Positions 34,215 through 45,318 of a DNA stretch of 64,000 nucleotides are shown here, piece after piece. The notes beneath the pieces are model-generated. The model was not told the origin of the DNA and made no database searches. It worked only from the letters and a program-made list of their open reading frames with translations. A program made the translations under genes and the position numbers. This stretch comes from Triglochin maritima (lineage: Eukaryota > Streptophyta > Magnoliopsida > Alismatales > Juncaginaceae), in contig OY821775.1 of the NCBI GenBank assembly GCA_963682175.1, positions 14,728,501-14,792,500 on the forward strand, written 5' to 3'. Each line of letters begins with the position of its first letter. Within the stretch, counting starts at the first letter, position 1.

Positions 34215-34739
34215 CGGTCGACCGGTTCCTTCGGGCGGTCGACCGAATGCAGTGTTTTTGCCCGACTTTAACCTTCACTGGTCGAACGATGCCTTGTGGT
34301 GGTCGACCGGTAGTGCATATTGCTGGTGAGTTGGGATTTTTCTACCTGTTGTCGGTCGACCGGTCGTTGTTGTGTTCGACCGGAACTTAAGTGTACCTGT
34401 TAGTTTTGCATGTTTTGTTCGACCGATTTCATGTGACGTTCGACCGATCGTTTGTTGTTCGACCGTTGGAGGTTTGCGTTCGACCGATTACATGACTTAG
34501 AATATTAGGTTGACCCTGTCTGTTTTTGGTCGACCGAGACCCCTGAGTCGGTCGACCGATAGAGTGGAATTTAATGTTGACCAGACTCCGGATTTTGACC
34601 TCGTTCGGTCGACCGGTTTTAGACCTTTGTTCGACCGTTGGGGTTTCTGTTTTGAGCGCAGCGGTAGACCGTTTTAGGAGTACGGTCGACCGATTCCTTT
34701 CTGGAACCGGTCGACCGAATCACCTCTTCCGGTCGACCA
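34215..34739. repeat. CGGTCGACCG dyad array, Tekay copy 2 left LTR
   Basis: Motif starts are at 34215/34236, 34279/34300, 34353/34373, 34416/34437, 34456/34477, 34507/34527/34549, 34606/34629, 34662/34683 and 34708/34730. Spacing within pairs is 20-23 bp, and many second members have the TGTTCGACCG form. Pair-to-pair distances are less regular than in copy 1. Confidence 0.88.
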
Positions 34740-35918
34740 TTTGGGCCCAGGACAGAATTCCTGGTTCCCTTTTTGAACGCCAACTTTGTCCATGGAAACC
34801 CGTGTCCTCGCCTTGTGCGTGAGCCGGGAGGTGACGGTGGGCGCGTGATGCGTGCCTGCCCAGGGACCGCCGTTGGGAAGAGTGTGGGTGTTCGGGACGC
34901 GTCACCTCCATGTATGGACCGTGACTTTTGAGATGATTGTTGGCACTTTGTAGTATAGCAGGCCTGAGGGATCGCGGATCCCAGTGTTGATGTTGTGCGG
35001 GCACGTAACTGGCGTTGGGTGAGGTGACTACCGGCCCACGGGCTACGGAGGTCGCTGCCCTGCTTTTATAGCGGAGCGGTTGGTGTTTGCGGCTCGAGGA
35101 GCCTGATGACCTGGCAGACTTCGGTCTGGTTTGTCCGATGCTGTGCCGGACTGTTGTGATGGACCACCGATGTTGTGCCGGTGATGCCGCCGAGGTTGTG
35201 CCGGCGATGGTGATTGTTGAGCCGAGGCTGTTCCGGCTATGTTGTTTTCCTCGGCTGGGCACCTACCGAGATGTTGTTGTTATACCTTCCGGGCGACGGC
35301 CCCGTTGGTCCCTGTGGCTCCGACCACTGAGATTTGCAGATATGTATTCTATCGGCCCGCAGGCGTGACAAAGGCTCCCTGCCGAACCCTTGAGTAGTGT
35401 AGCTGCGTGTGGGGGGGTGCGATGTCGCGTGCTGTAAGACTGCATGTGCCTGCAGTAGGTCTCCTCGGGAGACTCGTTGTTGATTGTCGGACTGATGTCC
35501 TGTTTTACCCTTCGGGGGAACTGTTTCCATTTCTGTCGATGCCATGACATGCTACTAGTATGATAGGTTCATTGTGTAATGCATGCATATATAGGTGAGT
35601 TGGCATACGGGGTTTCCTTCTGGAAACTCAGGCATTGTTGTTATATATTTTCAGGACCGCAGTAGGTCCAGTGGGGTGGTGATCGGCGGGCGCGCGCGTT
35701 TGGAGTCGGATCCTCTAGTCAGACCACTGAGGTCCACATGATTACATTTATCTTCCCTTATCGTTTTGTTGTAATCATGTATTCATTTTGGCAAACTCTG
35801 ATGTATTATGGTGCACCGCTTTATTATTTATGAGAAGTAACAGTCCCGCCTTGATTATTGTGCTCTGTGTCTTGATTATGAATTTTTAAATTTTCCGCTG
35901 TTTCGGGATGTTACAACT

Positions 35919-35930
35919 TGGTATCAGAGC
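35919..35930 (+). other. Primer-binding site (initiator tRNA-Met type)
   Basis: TGGTATCAGAGC, three bases after the 5' LTR end. Confidence 0.92.
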
Positions 35931-36041
35931 GGTCGATTCCTATGCGGTTCCCAATGAAATCACCCTTGTAGTAATAGGATTCATGCATTTTATCTTTTAG
36001 CATGCATACATGGCTGAAGTTGTGATTGTTTCTCTTGACAG

Positions 36042-39000
36042 ATGGCACCTAGGCGCGTGAGGAGTTCTCCACGCGATCGTGATCCCAGTGACGACACTTC
36101 AGGTGCTCAGTGGGACAGGTTGGGCGAGTTTCTGGAGCGTCAGGCAGCTCAGAGCGCCCAGGGCGGAGTAGGAGCTGAGCACGATCGGTTCATGCGTCAG
36201 CACCCGCCGACTTTCGACGGCAGGAGGGTCCCAGAGGTTGCAGAGGACTGGATCTTCCGGATGGAGAAGATCTTCCGTGCTATTGGAGTAGCACCTGAGA
36301 GGATGGTGGAGCTGGCCACCTATGTGTTTGACGGCAAGGCCGCCAACTGGTGGAGATCTACGTCCACGGTGTTGTTTGATGATCGTGTGGATGTGAGCTG
36401 GGAGGAGTTCTTGGAGGTGTTTCATGAGCAGTACTTCCCCCAGCATGTCAGGGATCAGAAGAGGGAGGAGTTCATGTCGCTGGAGCAGAAGGACATGACA
36501 CTGACGAGCTACATCAGCAAGTTCAACGCTTTGGAGCGTTACTGCCCTGAGATTTGTGTGACCCCAGAGCAGCGGGCGAGGAAGTTCGTGAAGGGACTGA
36601 GACAGCCGCTTCGATCTCGGGTGATCAACAGCATGCCGCGGACCCTTGCAGATGCAGTGAAGCATGCTACGATCATCGAGCAGGACCAGAGGGAGTGTAT
36701 TCAGGAGGCACGGAAGGCGCCAGTGAGCACCGGCAGTAGAGTAGCTGGTCGTGGAGCAGGGAACCCGAGCAAGAGGCCCAGGTTCGATGGAGGAGGAGCA
36801 CGTCAGTCAGGAGCGTGCACTTACTGCGGGAGGTTCCATCCAGGACAGGAGTGTCCCCGTCGGACTGGAGCGTGTATGGGTTGCGGCCAGATGGGACATT
36901 TTGTCCGTGATTGTCCTCAGAGGCAGGGAGAGCCGAGCAGGAGGCCAGGACCACCAGCAGTAGGCAGAGGCGGAGGCAGCCGGTCAGTTGTTTCACCGGG
37001 CCAGGGCAGGAAGACCGGGCGAGTCTTTACTATCCAGGCTGAGGAGGCGAGGGACTCCAACACCGTCGTGGAAGGTACGCTTTCAGTTTCTGGTTCTGTA
37101 GCGCGCGTGTTGTTTGATTGTGGGGCCACTCACTCCTTCATTTCGGAGAAGTTTGCTGGCGAGTTGGGTCGGACCCCTGTGCTGCTGACTGATGTTTTGG
37201 AGGTCAGCACGCCCATGGGTGAGGTGGGCACTGTGGGGAGCTATTTCCCCGGCACCACAGTTGCTTCGGGAGACCATGATTTTCCGGCAGATCGGGTCTT
37301 GTTACCGATGGTGGACTTCGACGTCATACTGGGGATGGACTGGCTGTCACAGTACGACGTGCGAGTCTTTTACCGCGAGAAGAAGATCCTGATTCCGATG
37401 GAGGGCGTGCCAGATGTTCTGATCAGAGGTGCGAGGAGCAGAGGGGGTCGTCTGATTGTGTCTGCAGTTAAGGCACAGAGACTGATACAGCAGGGATGCA
37501 GAGCGTTTGTGGGCACGCTGGTAGTTCCTGATCCTGAGGTGAGGAGACTGGAGGATATCGAGATAGTGCAGGAGTTCCCGGATGTGTTTCCAGCAGAGAT
37601 TCCAGCGTTACCGCCGCACCGAGAGATCGAGTTCAGCATCGAGTTGGTAGCGGGTACGACACCTCAGTCGAAGGTACCTTATCGGATGGCACCTGCTGAG
37701 TTGACAAAGCTGAAGAAGCAGTTGCAGGAGTTGATGGAGTCTGGGTTCATTCGACCGAGTGTTTCTCCATGGGGAGCGTCTGTGCTCTCCGTGAAGAAGA
37801 AGGATGGATCGTTGCGGATGTGCATTGACTACAGGATGCTGAATAAGGTTACCGTTCGGAATCGGTACCCTTTGCCCAGGATTGATGATTTGTTCGATCA
37901 GTTGCAGACAGCGAGAGTGTTCTCGAAGATCGATCTGCGTTCGGGTTATCACCAGTTGCGGATTAGGGAGGCGGATGTTCAGAAGACAGCCTTCAGGACG
38001 CGGTACGGCCACTATGAGTTCTTGGTGATGCCATTTGGACTGGCGAATGCACCTGCAGCATTCATGGATCTGATGAATAGGACCTTCCAGCCGTACCTTG
38101 ACAGATTTGTCGTGGTGTTCGTGGATGACATCTTGGTATACTCGCCTGACAGGGAGCAGCATCGAGAGCACCTGAGGATTGTGCTGGGCATCTTGAGGGA
38201 GCAGCAGCATTATGCCAAGTACACGAAGTGTGAGTTTTGGTTGGATCAGGTGGCTTTTCTGGGGCATATTGTGTCAGCAGATGGGATTTCAGTGGATCCG
38301 GCGAAGGTCGAGGCGGTGACTCAGTGGAGAGCCCCGACGAGCGTGACGGAGATCAGGAGCTTCATAGGTCTGGCAGGGTATTACAGGCGGTTTATCCAGG
38401 ATTTCTCCAGACTTGCATCGCCGCTGACAGCATTGACGCAGAAGGGCGTCAAGTTCGTTTGGTCCCAGAAGTGCGAGGACAGCTTTCAGGAGCTGAAGAG
38501 GCGATTGACGACAGCACCTATTCTGACGCTACCGAGTGGCAGTGGAGGCTACGTGATTTACAGCGATGCATCAGGGATAGGCTTGGGTTGTGTTCTGATG
38601 CAGCATGGGAAGGTGGTCGCGTACGCTTCGAGGCAGCTGAAGGTGCACGAGAAGAACTACCCGACTCACGATCTGGAGTTAGCAGCAGTAGTTCACGCGT
38701 TGAAGACCTGGCGGCACTATCTGTATGGCGAGCAGTTCGAGGTCTTCACCGATCATCAGAGTCTGAAGTACTTGTTCTCGCAGAAGGAGCTGAATATGAG
38801 GCAGCGCAGATGGCTCGAGTTCATTAAGGACTACGACTTCACCATTTCCTATCATCCGGGGAAGGCGAATTCGGTTGCAGATGCGCTGAGCAGGAAGGTG
38901 GAGGTTTCTGTTGCGAGTCTGTGCATCCAGGAGTGGAGGCTACTCGAGGCTCTGTCAGAGTGGAGACCGTTCACAGAGGGCTCAGAGGGAGCAGTGATTG

Positions 39001-40451
39001 CTGGGCTTCGGGTGGAGCCGCAGACTGTCTCACGGTTGGTTCAGGCTCAGCAGGGGGATGAGGAGTTAGCTGGTCTGCTACAGTTGGCTTCCAGAGATGG
39101 ATCAGATTTCAGTGTGGGGGTTGATGGTGGTCTGAGGTTCAGGAGTCGGATCTGGGTGCCGAAGTCCGATGGGATGAGAGATGACATCATGGAGGAAGCA
39201 CACAGAGCTAGATACACCATTCATCCGGGGAGCACGAAGATGTATAAGGACCTGCAGCGGAACTTCTGGTGGAAGGGCATGAAGAGGGACATTGCAGAGT
39301 TCGTGGAGCGATGCTTGGTCTGTCAGCAGGTGAAGATTGAGCATCAGAGGCCAGCAGGACCGATGCAGTGTATTGAGCTTCCTGAGTGGAAGTGGGAGCA
39401 CGTGACTATGGATTTTGTCACGGGACTGCCGAAGACGAGGAGATTCCACGACGCGATTTGGGTGATAGTCGATCGACTGACCAAGTCGGCGCATTTCTTA
39501 GCGATCAGGACCACGTTGCCTTTGGAGGGTCTGGCTAAGTTGTACGTGGAGGAGATAGTCAGGTTGCATGGAGTGCCAGTGAGCATCATCTCCGATCGAG
39601 ATCCTCGCTTCACTTCCAGATTTTGGGGGAGTCTGCAGCAGGCTTTGGGGACGCGTTTGAGATTCAGCACAGCGTTCCACCCGCAGACAGATGGTCAGTC
39701 AGAGAGGACGATTCAGACCTTGGAGGATATGCTGAGGGCTTGCACACTGGATTGGGCAGGGCACTGGGATGAGCACCTGCCGCTGATAGAGTTCGCCTAC
39801 AACAACAGCTACCACTCGAGTATTGGGATGGCACCGTACGAGGCGTTGTACGGGAGGCCTTGCAGATCACCGGTATGCTGGAGTGATGTGGGCGAGAGGC
39901 AGTTAGTTGGGCCAGAGATCGTGCAGATGTATGCAGAGAAGGTGGATGTGATCAGGAGGAGACTGGCCACAGCGCAGAGCAGGCAGAAGAGTTATGCAGA
40001 TCGACGCAGACGAGTGCTGAGTTTCGAGGTGGGCGACCATGTGTTTCTGAAGATTTCCCCAGCCCGAGGTGTGATGAGGTTTGGGAAGAATGGGAAGCTC
40101 AGTCCGAGATATGTTGGACCGTTTGAGATCCTCGACCGAGTTGGAGAGGTTGCCTACCGGATTGCGTTGCCGCCGCAGTTTTCAGGTCTGCATAATGTCT
40201 TCCATGTGTCGATGCTGAGGAAGTATGTGGCAGATCCGTCGCACGTTATTGAGATAGCAGTGCCAGAGATTCAGCAGGACTTGTCGCTCGAGGAGAGACC
40301 AGTTGAGATTGTCGATCGCATGGATCATCAACTCAGGAGGAGGACCATTCCGATGGTGAAGGTCAGGTGGCAGCATCACAGCGAGCGCGAGGCCACTTGG
40401 GAGATTGAGGAGGATGTCAGAAGGCAGTATCCAGAGCTTTTCGGTGAATAG
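36042..40451 (+). CDS. Intact Tekay/Del Gag-Pol polyprotein, 1469 aa
   Basis: An uninterrupted frame starting [13 protein letters not shown] 112 bp after the primer-binding site. Gag core (about residues 60-200: [27 protein letters not shown]); zinc knuckles [13 protein letters not shown] and [14 protein letters not shown] (about 265-300). Protease has [12 protein letters not shown], where Asp359-Cys360-Gly replaces the usual Asp-Ser/Thr-Gly; copy 1 has DSG. Reverse transcriptase has FVDDILVYS (693-701). RNase H has [11 protein letters not shown] (Asp842). Integrase has its zinc-binding part, then Asp1124, Asp1185 and Glu1221, with 35 residues between the last two. The C-terminus (about 1416-1466: [31 protein letters not shown]) is the chromodomain-like end of Tekay/Del chromoviruses. 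Cleavage should yield capsid and replication enzymes. Confidence 0.95.
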   Translation: MAPRRVRSSPRDRDPSDDTSGAQWDRLGEFLERQAAQSAQGGVGAEHDRFMRQHPPTFDGRRVPEVAEDWIFRMEKIFRAIGVAPERMVELATYVFDGKAANWWRSTSTVLFDDRVDVSWEEFLEVFHEQYFPQHVRDQKREEFMSLEQKDMTLTSYISKFNALERYCPEICVTPEQRARKFVKGLRQPLRSRVINSMPRTLADAVKHATIIEQDQRECIQEARKAPVSTGSRVAGRGAGNPSKRPRFDGGGARQSGACTYCGRFHPGQECPRRTGACMGCGQMGHFVRDCPQRQGEPSRRPGPPAVGRGGGSRSVVSPGQGRKTGRVFTIQAEEARDSNTVVEGTLSVSGSVARVLFDCGATHSFISEKFAGELGRTPVLLTDVLEVSTPMGEVGTVGSYFPGTTVASGDHDFPADRVLLPMVDFDVILGMDWLSQYDVRVFYREKKILIPMEGVPDVLIRGARSRGGRLIVSAVKAQRLIQQGCRAFVGTLVVPDPEVRRLEDIEIVQEFPDVFPAEIPALPPHREIEFSIELVAGTTPQSKVPYRMAPAELTKLKKQLQELMESGFIRPSVSPWGASVLSVKKKDGSLRMCIDYRMLNKVTVRNRYPLPRIDDLFDQLQTARVFSKIDLRSGYHQLRIREADVQKTAFRTRYGHYEFLVMPFGLANAPAAFMDLMNRTFQPYLDRFVVVFVDDILVYSPDREQHREHLRIVLGILREQQHYAKYTKCEFWLDQVAFLGHIVSADGISVDPAKVEAVTQWRAPTSVTEIRSFIGLAGYYRRFIQDFSRLASPLTALTQKGVKFVWSQKCEDSFQELKRRLTTAPILTLPSGSGGYVIYSDASGIGLGCVLMQHGKVVAYASRQLKVHEKNYPTHDLELAAVVHALKTWRHYLYGEQFEVFTDHQSLKYLFSQKELNMRQRRWLEFIKDYDFTISYHPGKANSVADALSRKVEVSVASLCIQEWRLLEALSEWRPFTEGSEGAVIAGLRVEPQTVSRLVQAQQGDEELAGLLQLASRDGSDFSVGVDGGLRFRSRIWVPKSDGMRDDIMEEAHRARYTIHPGSTKMYKDLQRNFWWKGMKRDIAEFVERCLVCQQVKIEHQRPAGPMQCIELPEWKWEHVTMDFVTGLPKTRRFHDAIWVIVDRLTKSAHFLAIRTTLPLEGLAKLYVEEIVRLHGVPVSIISDRDPRFTSRFWGSLQQALGTRLRFSTAFHPQTDGQSERTIQTLEDMLRACTLDWAGHWDEHLPLIEFAYNNSYHSSIGMAPYEALYGRPCRSPVCWSDVGERQLVGPEIVQMYAEKVDVIRRRLATAQSRQKSYADRRRRVLSFEVGDHVFLKISPARGVMRFGKNGKLSPRYVGPFEILDRVGEVAYRIALPPQFSGLHNVFHVSMLRKYVADPSHVIEIAVPEIQQDLSLEERPVEIVDRMDHQLRRRTIPMVKVRWQHHSEREATWEIEEDVRRQYPELFGE

Positions 40452-40480
40452 TTGCTTTGATTTCGGGACGAAATCCTTTT

Positions 40481-40493
40481 AAGTTGGGTGGAT
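40481..40493 (+). other. Polypurine tract, Tekay copy 2
   Basis: AAGTTGGGTGGAT immediately before the 3' LTR start TGTAAGAACCC. Confidence 0.75.
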
Positions 40494-42440
40494 TGTAAGA
40501 ACCCAAACCTAGGTTAGAGGGGCTAATGGAGATTAGAGGAGGATTAAGGCTTGCTTTGCATGGGAAGTTGGGTTTGCATGGGGAAGAGGCGGGCTACAGT
40601 GGCCTGAGGTGAGTAGGGTGATGGTGAGGTTGGCGGGCACTGTAGCAGACGGGGTTATAAAACATAGTTTCTTCTTCTTCTTCTTCTTTTCTTCTCCATT
40701 CCCTCATTTCTTCCTTCCTTTCCTTGCTGGTGCGCGTGTTGGTGGAGCAGCTGCGGAGGCGTCGAGAGAGGAAGGTGCTCGTGCGGGAGAGGCGCGGCGC
40801 GTGATCGAGGACGCGGAGGCGTGAGCGTTGCTCCGGCGTTTCTCCGGCTTCTTGAGAGGTATGTCAACTTGATAGTGTGATTTGTTGTGTTGTTAACCCT
40901 TGTGAAGGGTGGTGTTGGTCGGACGGGGAGGTCGGAGGCCTCCTCGGTGATGTTTTCCGTGGAAAACCTCGGCTGGCGCGAGGTTGAAGACGACCAACGG
41001 TCGACCGGTTCCTTCGGGCGGTCGACCGAATGCAGTGTTTTTGCCCGACTTTAACCTTCACTGGTCGAACGATGCCTTGTGGTGGTCGACCGGTAGTGCA
41101 TATTGCTGGTGAGTTGGGATTTTTCTACCTGTTGTCGGTCGACCGGTCGTTGTTGTGTTCGACCGGAACTTAAGTGTTTGAGCGCAGCGGTAGACCGTTT
41201 TAGGAGTACGGTCGACCGATTCCTTTCTGGAACCGGTCGACCGAATCACCTCTTCCGGTCGACCGTTTGGGCCCAGGACAGAATTCCTGGTTCCCTTTTT
41301 GAACGCCAACTTTGTCCACGGAAACCCGTGTCCTCGCCTTGTGCGTGAGCCGGGAGGTGACGGTGGGCGCGTGATGCGTGCCTGCCCAGGGACCGCCGTT
41401 GGGAAGAGTGTGGGTGTTCGGGACGCGTCACCTCCATGTATGGACCGTGACTTTTGAGATGATTGTTGGCACTTTGTAGTATAGCAGGCCTGAGGGATCG
41501 CGGATCCCAGTGTTGATGTTGTGCGGGCACGTAACTGGCGTTGGGTGAGGTGACTACCGGCCCACGGGCTACGGAGGTCGTTGCCCTGCTTTTATAGCGG
41601 AGCGGTTGGTGTTTGCGGCTCGAGGAGCCTGATGACCTGGCAGACTTCGGTCTGGTTTGTCCGATGCTGTGCCGGACTGTTGTGATGGACCACCGATGTT
41701 GTGCCGGTGATGCCGCCGAGGTTGTGCCGGCGATGGTGATTGTTGAGCCGAGGCTGTTCCGGCTATGTTGTTTTCCTCGGCTGGGCACCTACCGAGATGT
41801 TGTTGTTATACCTTCCGGGCGACGGCCCCGTTGGTCCCTGTGGCTCCGACCACTGAGATTTGCAGATATGTATTCTATCGGCCCGCAGGCGTGACAAAGG
41901 CTCCCTGCCGAACCCTTGAGTAGTGTAGCTGCGTGTGGGGGGTGCGATGTCGCGTGCTGTAAGACTGCATGTGCCTGCAGTAGGTCTCCTCGGGAGACTC
42001 GTTGTTGATTGTCGGACTGATGTCCTGTTTTACCCTTCGGGGGAACTGTTTCCATTTCTGTCGATGCCATGACATGCTACTAGTATGATAGGTTCATTGT
42101 GTAATGCATGCATATATAGGTGAGTTGGCATACGGGGTTTCCTTCTGGAAACTCAGGCATTGTTGTTATATATTTTCAGGACCGCAGTAGGTCCAGTGGG
42201 GTGGTGATCGGCGGGCGCACGCGTTTGGAGTCGGATCCTCTAGTCAGACCACTGAGGTCCACATGATTACATTTATCTTCCCTTATCGTTTTGTTGTAAT
42301 CATGTATTCATTTTGGCAAACTCTGATGTATTATGGTGCACCGCTTTATTATTTATGAGAAGTAACAGTCCCGCCTTGATTATTGTGCTCTGTGTCTTGA
42401 TTATGAATTTTTAAATTTTCCGTTGTTTCGGGATGTTACA
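40494..42440 (+). repeat. 3' LTR of Tekay copy 2, with 257-bp deletion in the array
   Basis: Matches the 5' LTR except that the sequence equivalent to 34395-34651 is missing. The junction AAGTGT|TTGAGCG near 41176 has TGT-type microhomology on both sides. The lost part is the middle of the palindrome array, leaving sites on both sides of the gap. Confidence 0.92.
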
Positions 42441-43314
42441 GTTACTTTGCATAATGTCACAATTACCCACAAAAGCTATTATATAAACACATCAATTACT
42501 ATAATACTATATTATACATTAGCTTGAAAACAATATTACAATTATATTAAGAGGAAAAGGCCGGTGGAAGTTTGAATAGGCAAGACAATAACGATAAAAC
42601 TCAAGGCTTGCACTAAACTCCATCATATATATGCTTTGGGTCTGTTTGTGACAACTAGGTTCTATGTTTGGGATTCTAGAAAGTTGTGTTTGAAAGATGG
42701 ATATAACTTTTATGAGTAGTTGAAAGTTTTTGAAGTGTGTCTTATCTTCTTATTTGAGACATTAGAGTTTGAGTTTTATTTTTTACTTTTCAAGTACCCT
42801 TCTAGATATCAAACAGTAGTATAAATTATTTGAGATACATTTATAAAATTTGATGTCTGAATTTAATAATTTATAGTAAAAAACGATCATTTATTTAAAT
42901 GCCAAATATGGTTAAATTTTGATCTTTCAACTGAAACCAATTTAAAAATATTTCTCAATATAATTTTCAAAATTAATTAATCTTGCATGTCAGTTCGATC
43001 ATTGTACGTATTATTTTTTTAAAAATCAAAATTAAAAAACACATGCCTATATTAATGCAAATAACGAGGCCATAAGACACTAACAAGTTCTCTTCGGAAA
43101 AAAACACACTAACAAGTTTGAAAAATTACATTAGAAGTGTATTCAAAAAATTAAAAATAACACTTGTCGCAATTTGGTGATGGACTCAAACATATACGAA
43201 TTTTATACAATTTGAACACATCTAGTTGATAAATCCACCTAAATATTATATATAACTAAAGCATATGCATTTTTTGCTAAAAGAAGACAGATTCACAATG
43301 CATCTCATAGTTCA
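42441..43314. other. AT-rich spacer, no recognised feature
   Basis: Spacer between the second Tekay element and the next solo LTR. No gene or repeat was recognised. Confidence 0.4.
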
Positions 43315-45192
43315 TGTAACGTCCTGAAATAGCAAATAAATTTAAAATAAATAACAATAGGATTACAATCCAAAAGAGCGGGACCGCTACTCATATATAT
43401 ATAACGAATGGTATACCAAAATACAATAGAGTTTGTCAAAAGTATGATTACATCAAAAGATGTCAACCACAAGTATATACAACATATGTAATCATAAACT
43501 ACCTAAAGGATAGATAGCAGGATCCGGTCCCGAGTGTGCACCTCCGCCGTCACCACCTCCTAACGTTGCACACTGTCTGAAATGCAAATATAAAACTATA
43601 GCTGAGTTTCCATAAGCAAACCCCGTATGTCAAACCCCTAATACATATATGAACTAACAACAACAAGATGACATGATACAAAATGCAATAGATATAAAAA
43701 TATCGTCGTCGATACTGGCACTAGGGACCTCTCTCCCAACCCCAACACACACGATCCACAACTGGCTCTAGGGTCCTCTCACCCACACTACACGTGCACA
43801 CAAGGCACCCACCGGAACATTGTCGGCCAACAAACCCCATCACAAGGATGGTCGCTCTAGAGCCCAGAATCACTCCATAGAGCCACAACTTGCTCCGTAG
43901 AGCCATCACTCACTCCGTAGAGGCAACACCCGCTTCGTAGAGCCACTATCGATCGCTATCAGGCTGGTTTGTCCCTTCTGTTCCCCCAAAAGGGTCGGTC
44001 AACCCGTTACCCTCAAAGCAGGTCACACACATCTCAAAACACAAAACAGAGCAACAACGGTCGACCGAACCAAGCATACCGGTTGACCGGCTCCCTCAAG
44101 AAATATGCATGATTCGACCGTCAGCTAGGCGGTCGAACAAAACCAACATACAACGATCGAACCAAGAGTCATGGGGGTCAATCGTCTGGATGGTCATCTC
44201 CTAGGTTCAACTAACAAAACAACTAACCGGTTGAACAAAGGCTCAGTTCAACCGAAACCAGGGATTCCTATGTTTCTTCTCAAGTCCCCAACCGGTCGAA
44301 CGAAGCACGAACCGGTCGAACAGACTTTAAGATAACTTAAATCACCGGCCAGACCAGAGTTTAGGAGCGGGCGACCGTTTTGATAGTCCACGCTCCGTCC
44401 AGACCAGTCCACAAAGCAACAGTCGAATAAATCAAATAGGTGGTCGACCGTTTAGAAGGTCTAGGCCTGAATCGACTTGCTACAGGTGAAATCGGTCGAA
44501 CTGATCATCAAGGCGGTCGACCATTTTGATTGTCTATGCCCCCAACTGACTCACCAACAGTGTAACCGGTCGAACGGAAAAGGGATCTCGTTCGACCGAA
44601 AGCTAACAGAGCTTGCCTAAAACACACAACTGGTCGACCGCCCAAAGACATTGTTCGACCGGTGCAAGGCAGAAACTAGCGTTTACACTAGCATCGGTTG
44701 AACCAAGGCACACGTCGATCGACCGTTATTCGACAGAATCCTGCTGTTCAGAAACCTCCGACGAGCCTTACGACCACCGTCGACTAAATCCACAACTCAC
44801 ACACCTTGGGTGAGTAATAACGAGAAGGTTGACATACCTTGAAGGTTTGAAGAAACCTCTGAAGACCAACGACGATCACTTTCCACGCTAAATCTTTTCT
44901 CTGACGAGCTTCTCGTGCGAGCGACAATCATAACAATTTGTCGACTTCACTGAAATCCTCCTCTCATCGTCATCGACCATGCCACCAATTAACCAGGGAG
45001 TTGTGAGGGAGAGAGAGAGATGGTTTGAGAGTGAGGTTTGAGAGTGAATGAGAAGAAAAGAAGGGTTGCCTCCTCATATACCCCTACATTTGCCTCCACC
45101 AATCACAACCCAACACCTCACTCAACCCATCCAATCACCCCATAAGCCAACTAAACACGATTAAGCCACTAATCGAGCATTAGGATCTAACA
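43315..45192 (-). mobile_element. Solo LTR of a third Tekay-like family, TSD GTTCA/ATTCA
   Basis: On the minus strand it runs from TGTTAGATCCTAATG (45192) to CAGGACGTTACA (43315), close at both ends to the LTR of Tekay copy 1 but diverged inside. Flanks are GTTCA (43310-43314) and ATTCA (45193-45197), four of five matching. The length is 1878 bp. Degenerate GGTCGACC-type motifs occur at 44058-44780, with the pair 44058/44080 at 22 bp. No coding region follows, so it is a solo LTR. Confidence 0.82.
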
Positions 45193-45318
45193 ATTCAAGA
45201 CAACGTTAATAAAAATTCCCCGTTGACTGCATTTATGCATGCATGATACATCAACCAAAACACACAACAACTTCCTCTTATTGAACATCAGATATTGTTG
45301 CAACTTGTAAGACATCAA

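Larger units (their letters stand above)
33717..35915 (+). repeat. 5' LTR of Tekay copy 2
   Basis: Runs from TGTAAGAACCC to CGGGATGTTACA. A TATA-like box TATAAAAC is at 33879-33886, followed by a CTT/TTC-rich stretch. The palindrome array (34215-34739) lies downstream, in the probable transcribed leader. The body is unlike the LTR of Tekay copy 1, though both end in a similar (G)ATGTTACA/ACGTTACA. Confidence 0.93.
33717..42440 (+). mobile_element. Young full-length Ty3/gypsy element, Tekay/Del type (copy 2), TSD GTTAC
   Basis: LTRs lie at 33717-35915 (2199 bp) and 40494-42440 (1947 bp). A perfect duplication GTTAC lies at 33712-33716 and 42441-42445. The LTRs differ by about five substitutions, a 6-bp CTT-repeat change, a 1-bp G-run change and a 257-bp gap in the right LTR, which together account exactly for the length difference. 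The primer-binding site, uninterrupted gag-pol and polypurine tract are all present. It is among the youngest insertions here and possibly still mobile, subject to the protease change noted for its polyprotein. Confidence 0.95.

Noticed and set aside
34720..35262. 180-aa minus-strand frame in the Tekay copy 2 LTR, repeated at 41246-41788
   Set aside because: Lies in the GC-rich LTR body, opposite to the element's transcription, with no recognisable domain. The repetition only reflects LTR identity.
36099..36665. 188-aa and other minus-strand frames opposite the Tekay Gag-Pol (for example 37608-38267)
   Set aside because: Antisense shadows of a coding sequence with strong codon constraint.
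43721..43909. 62-aa frame in the solo LTR at 43315-45192
   Set aside because: Short, inside an LTR, no start context or homology recognised.
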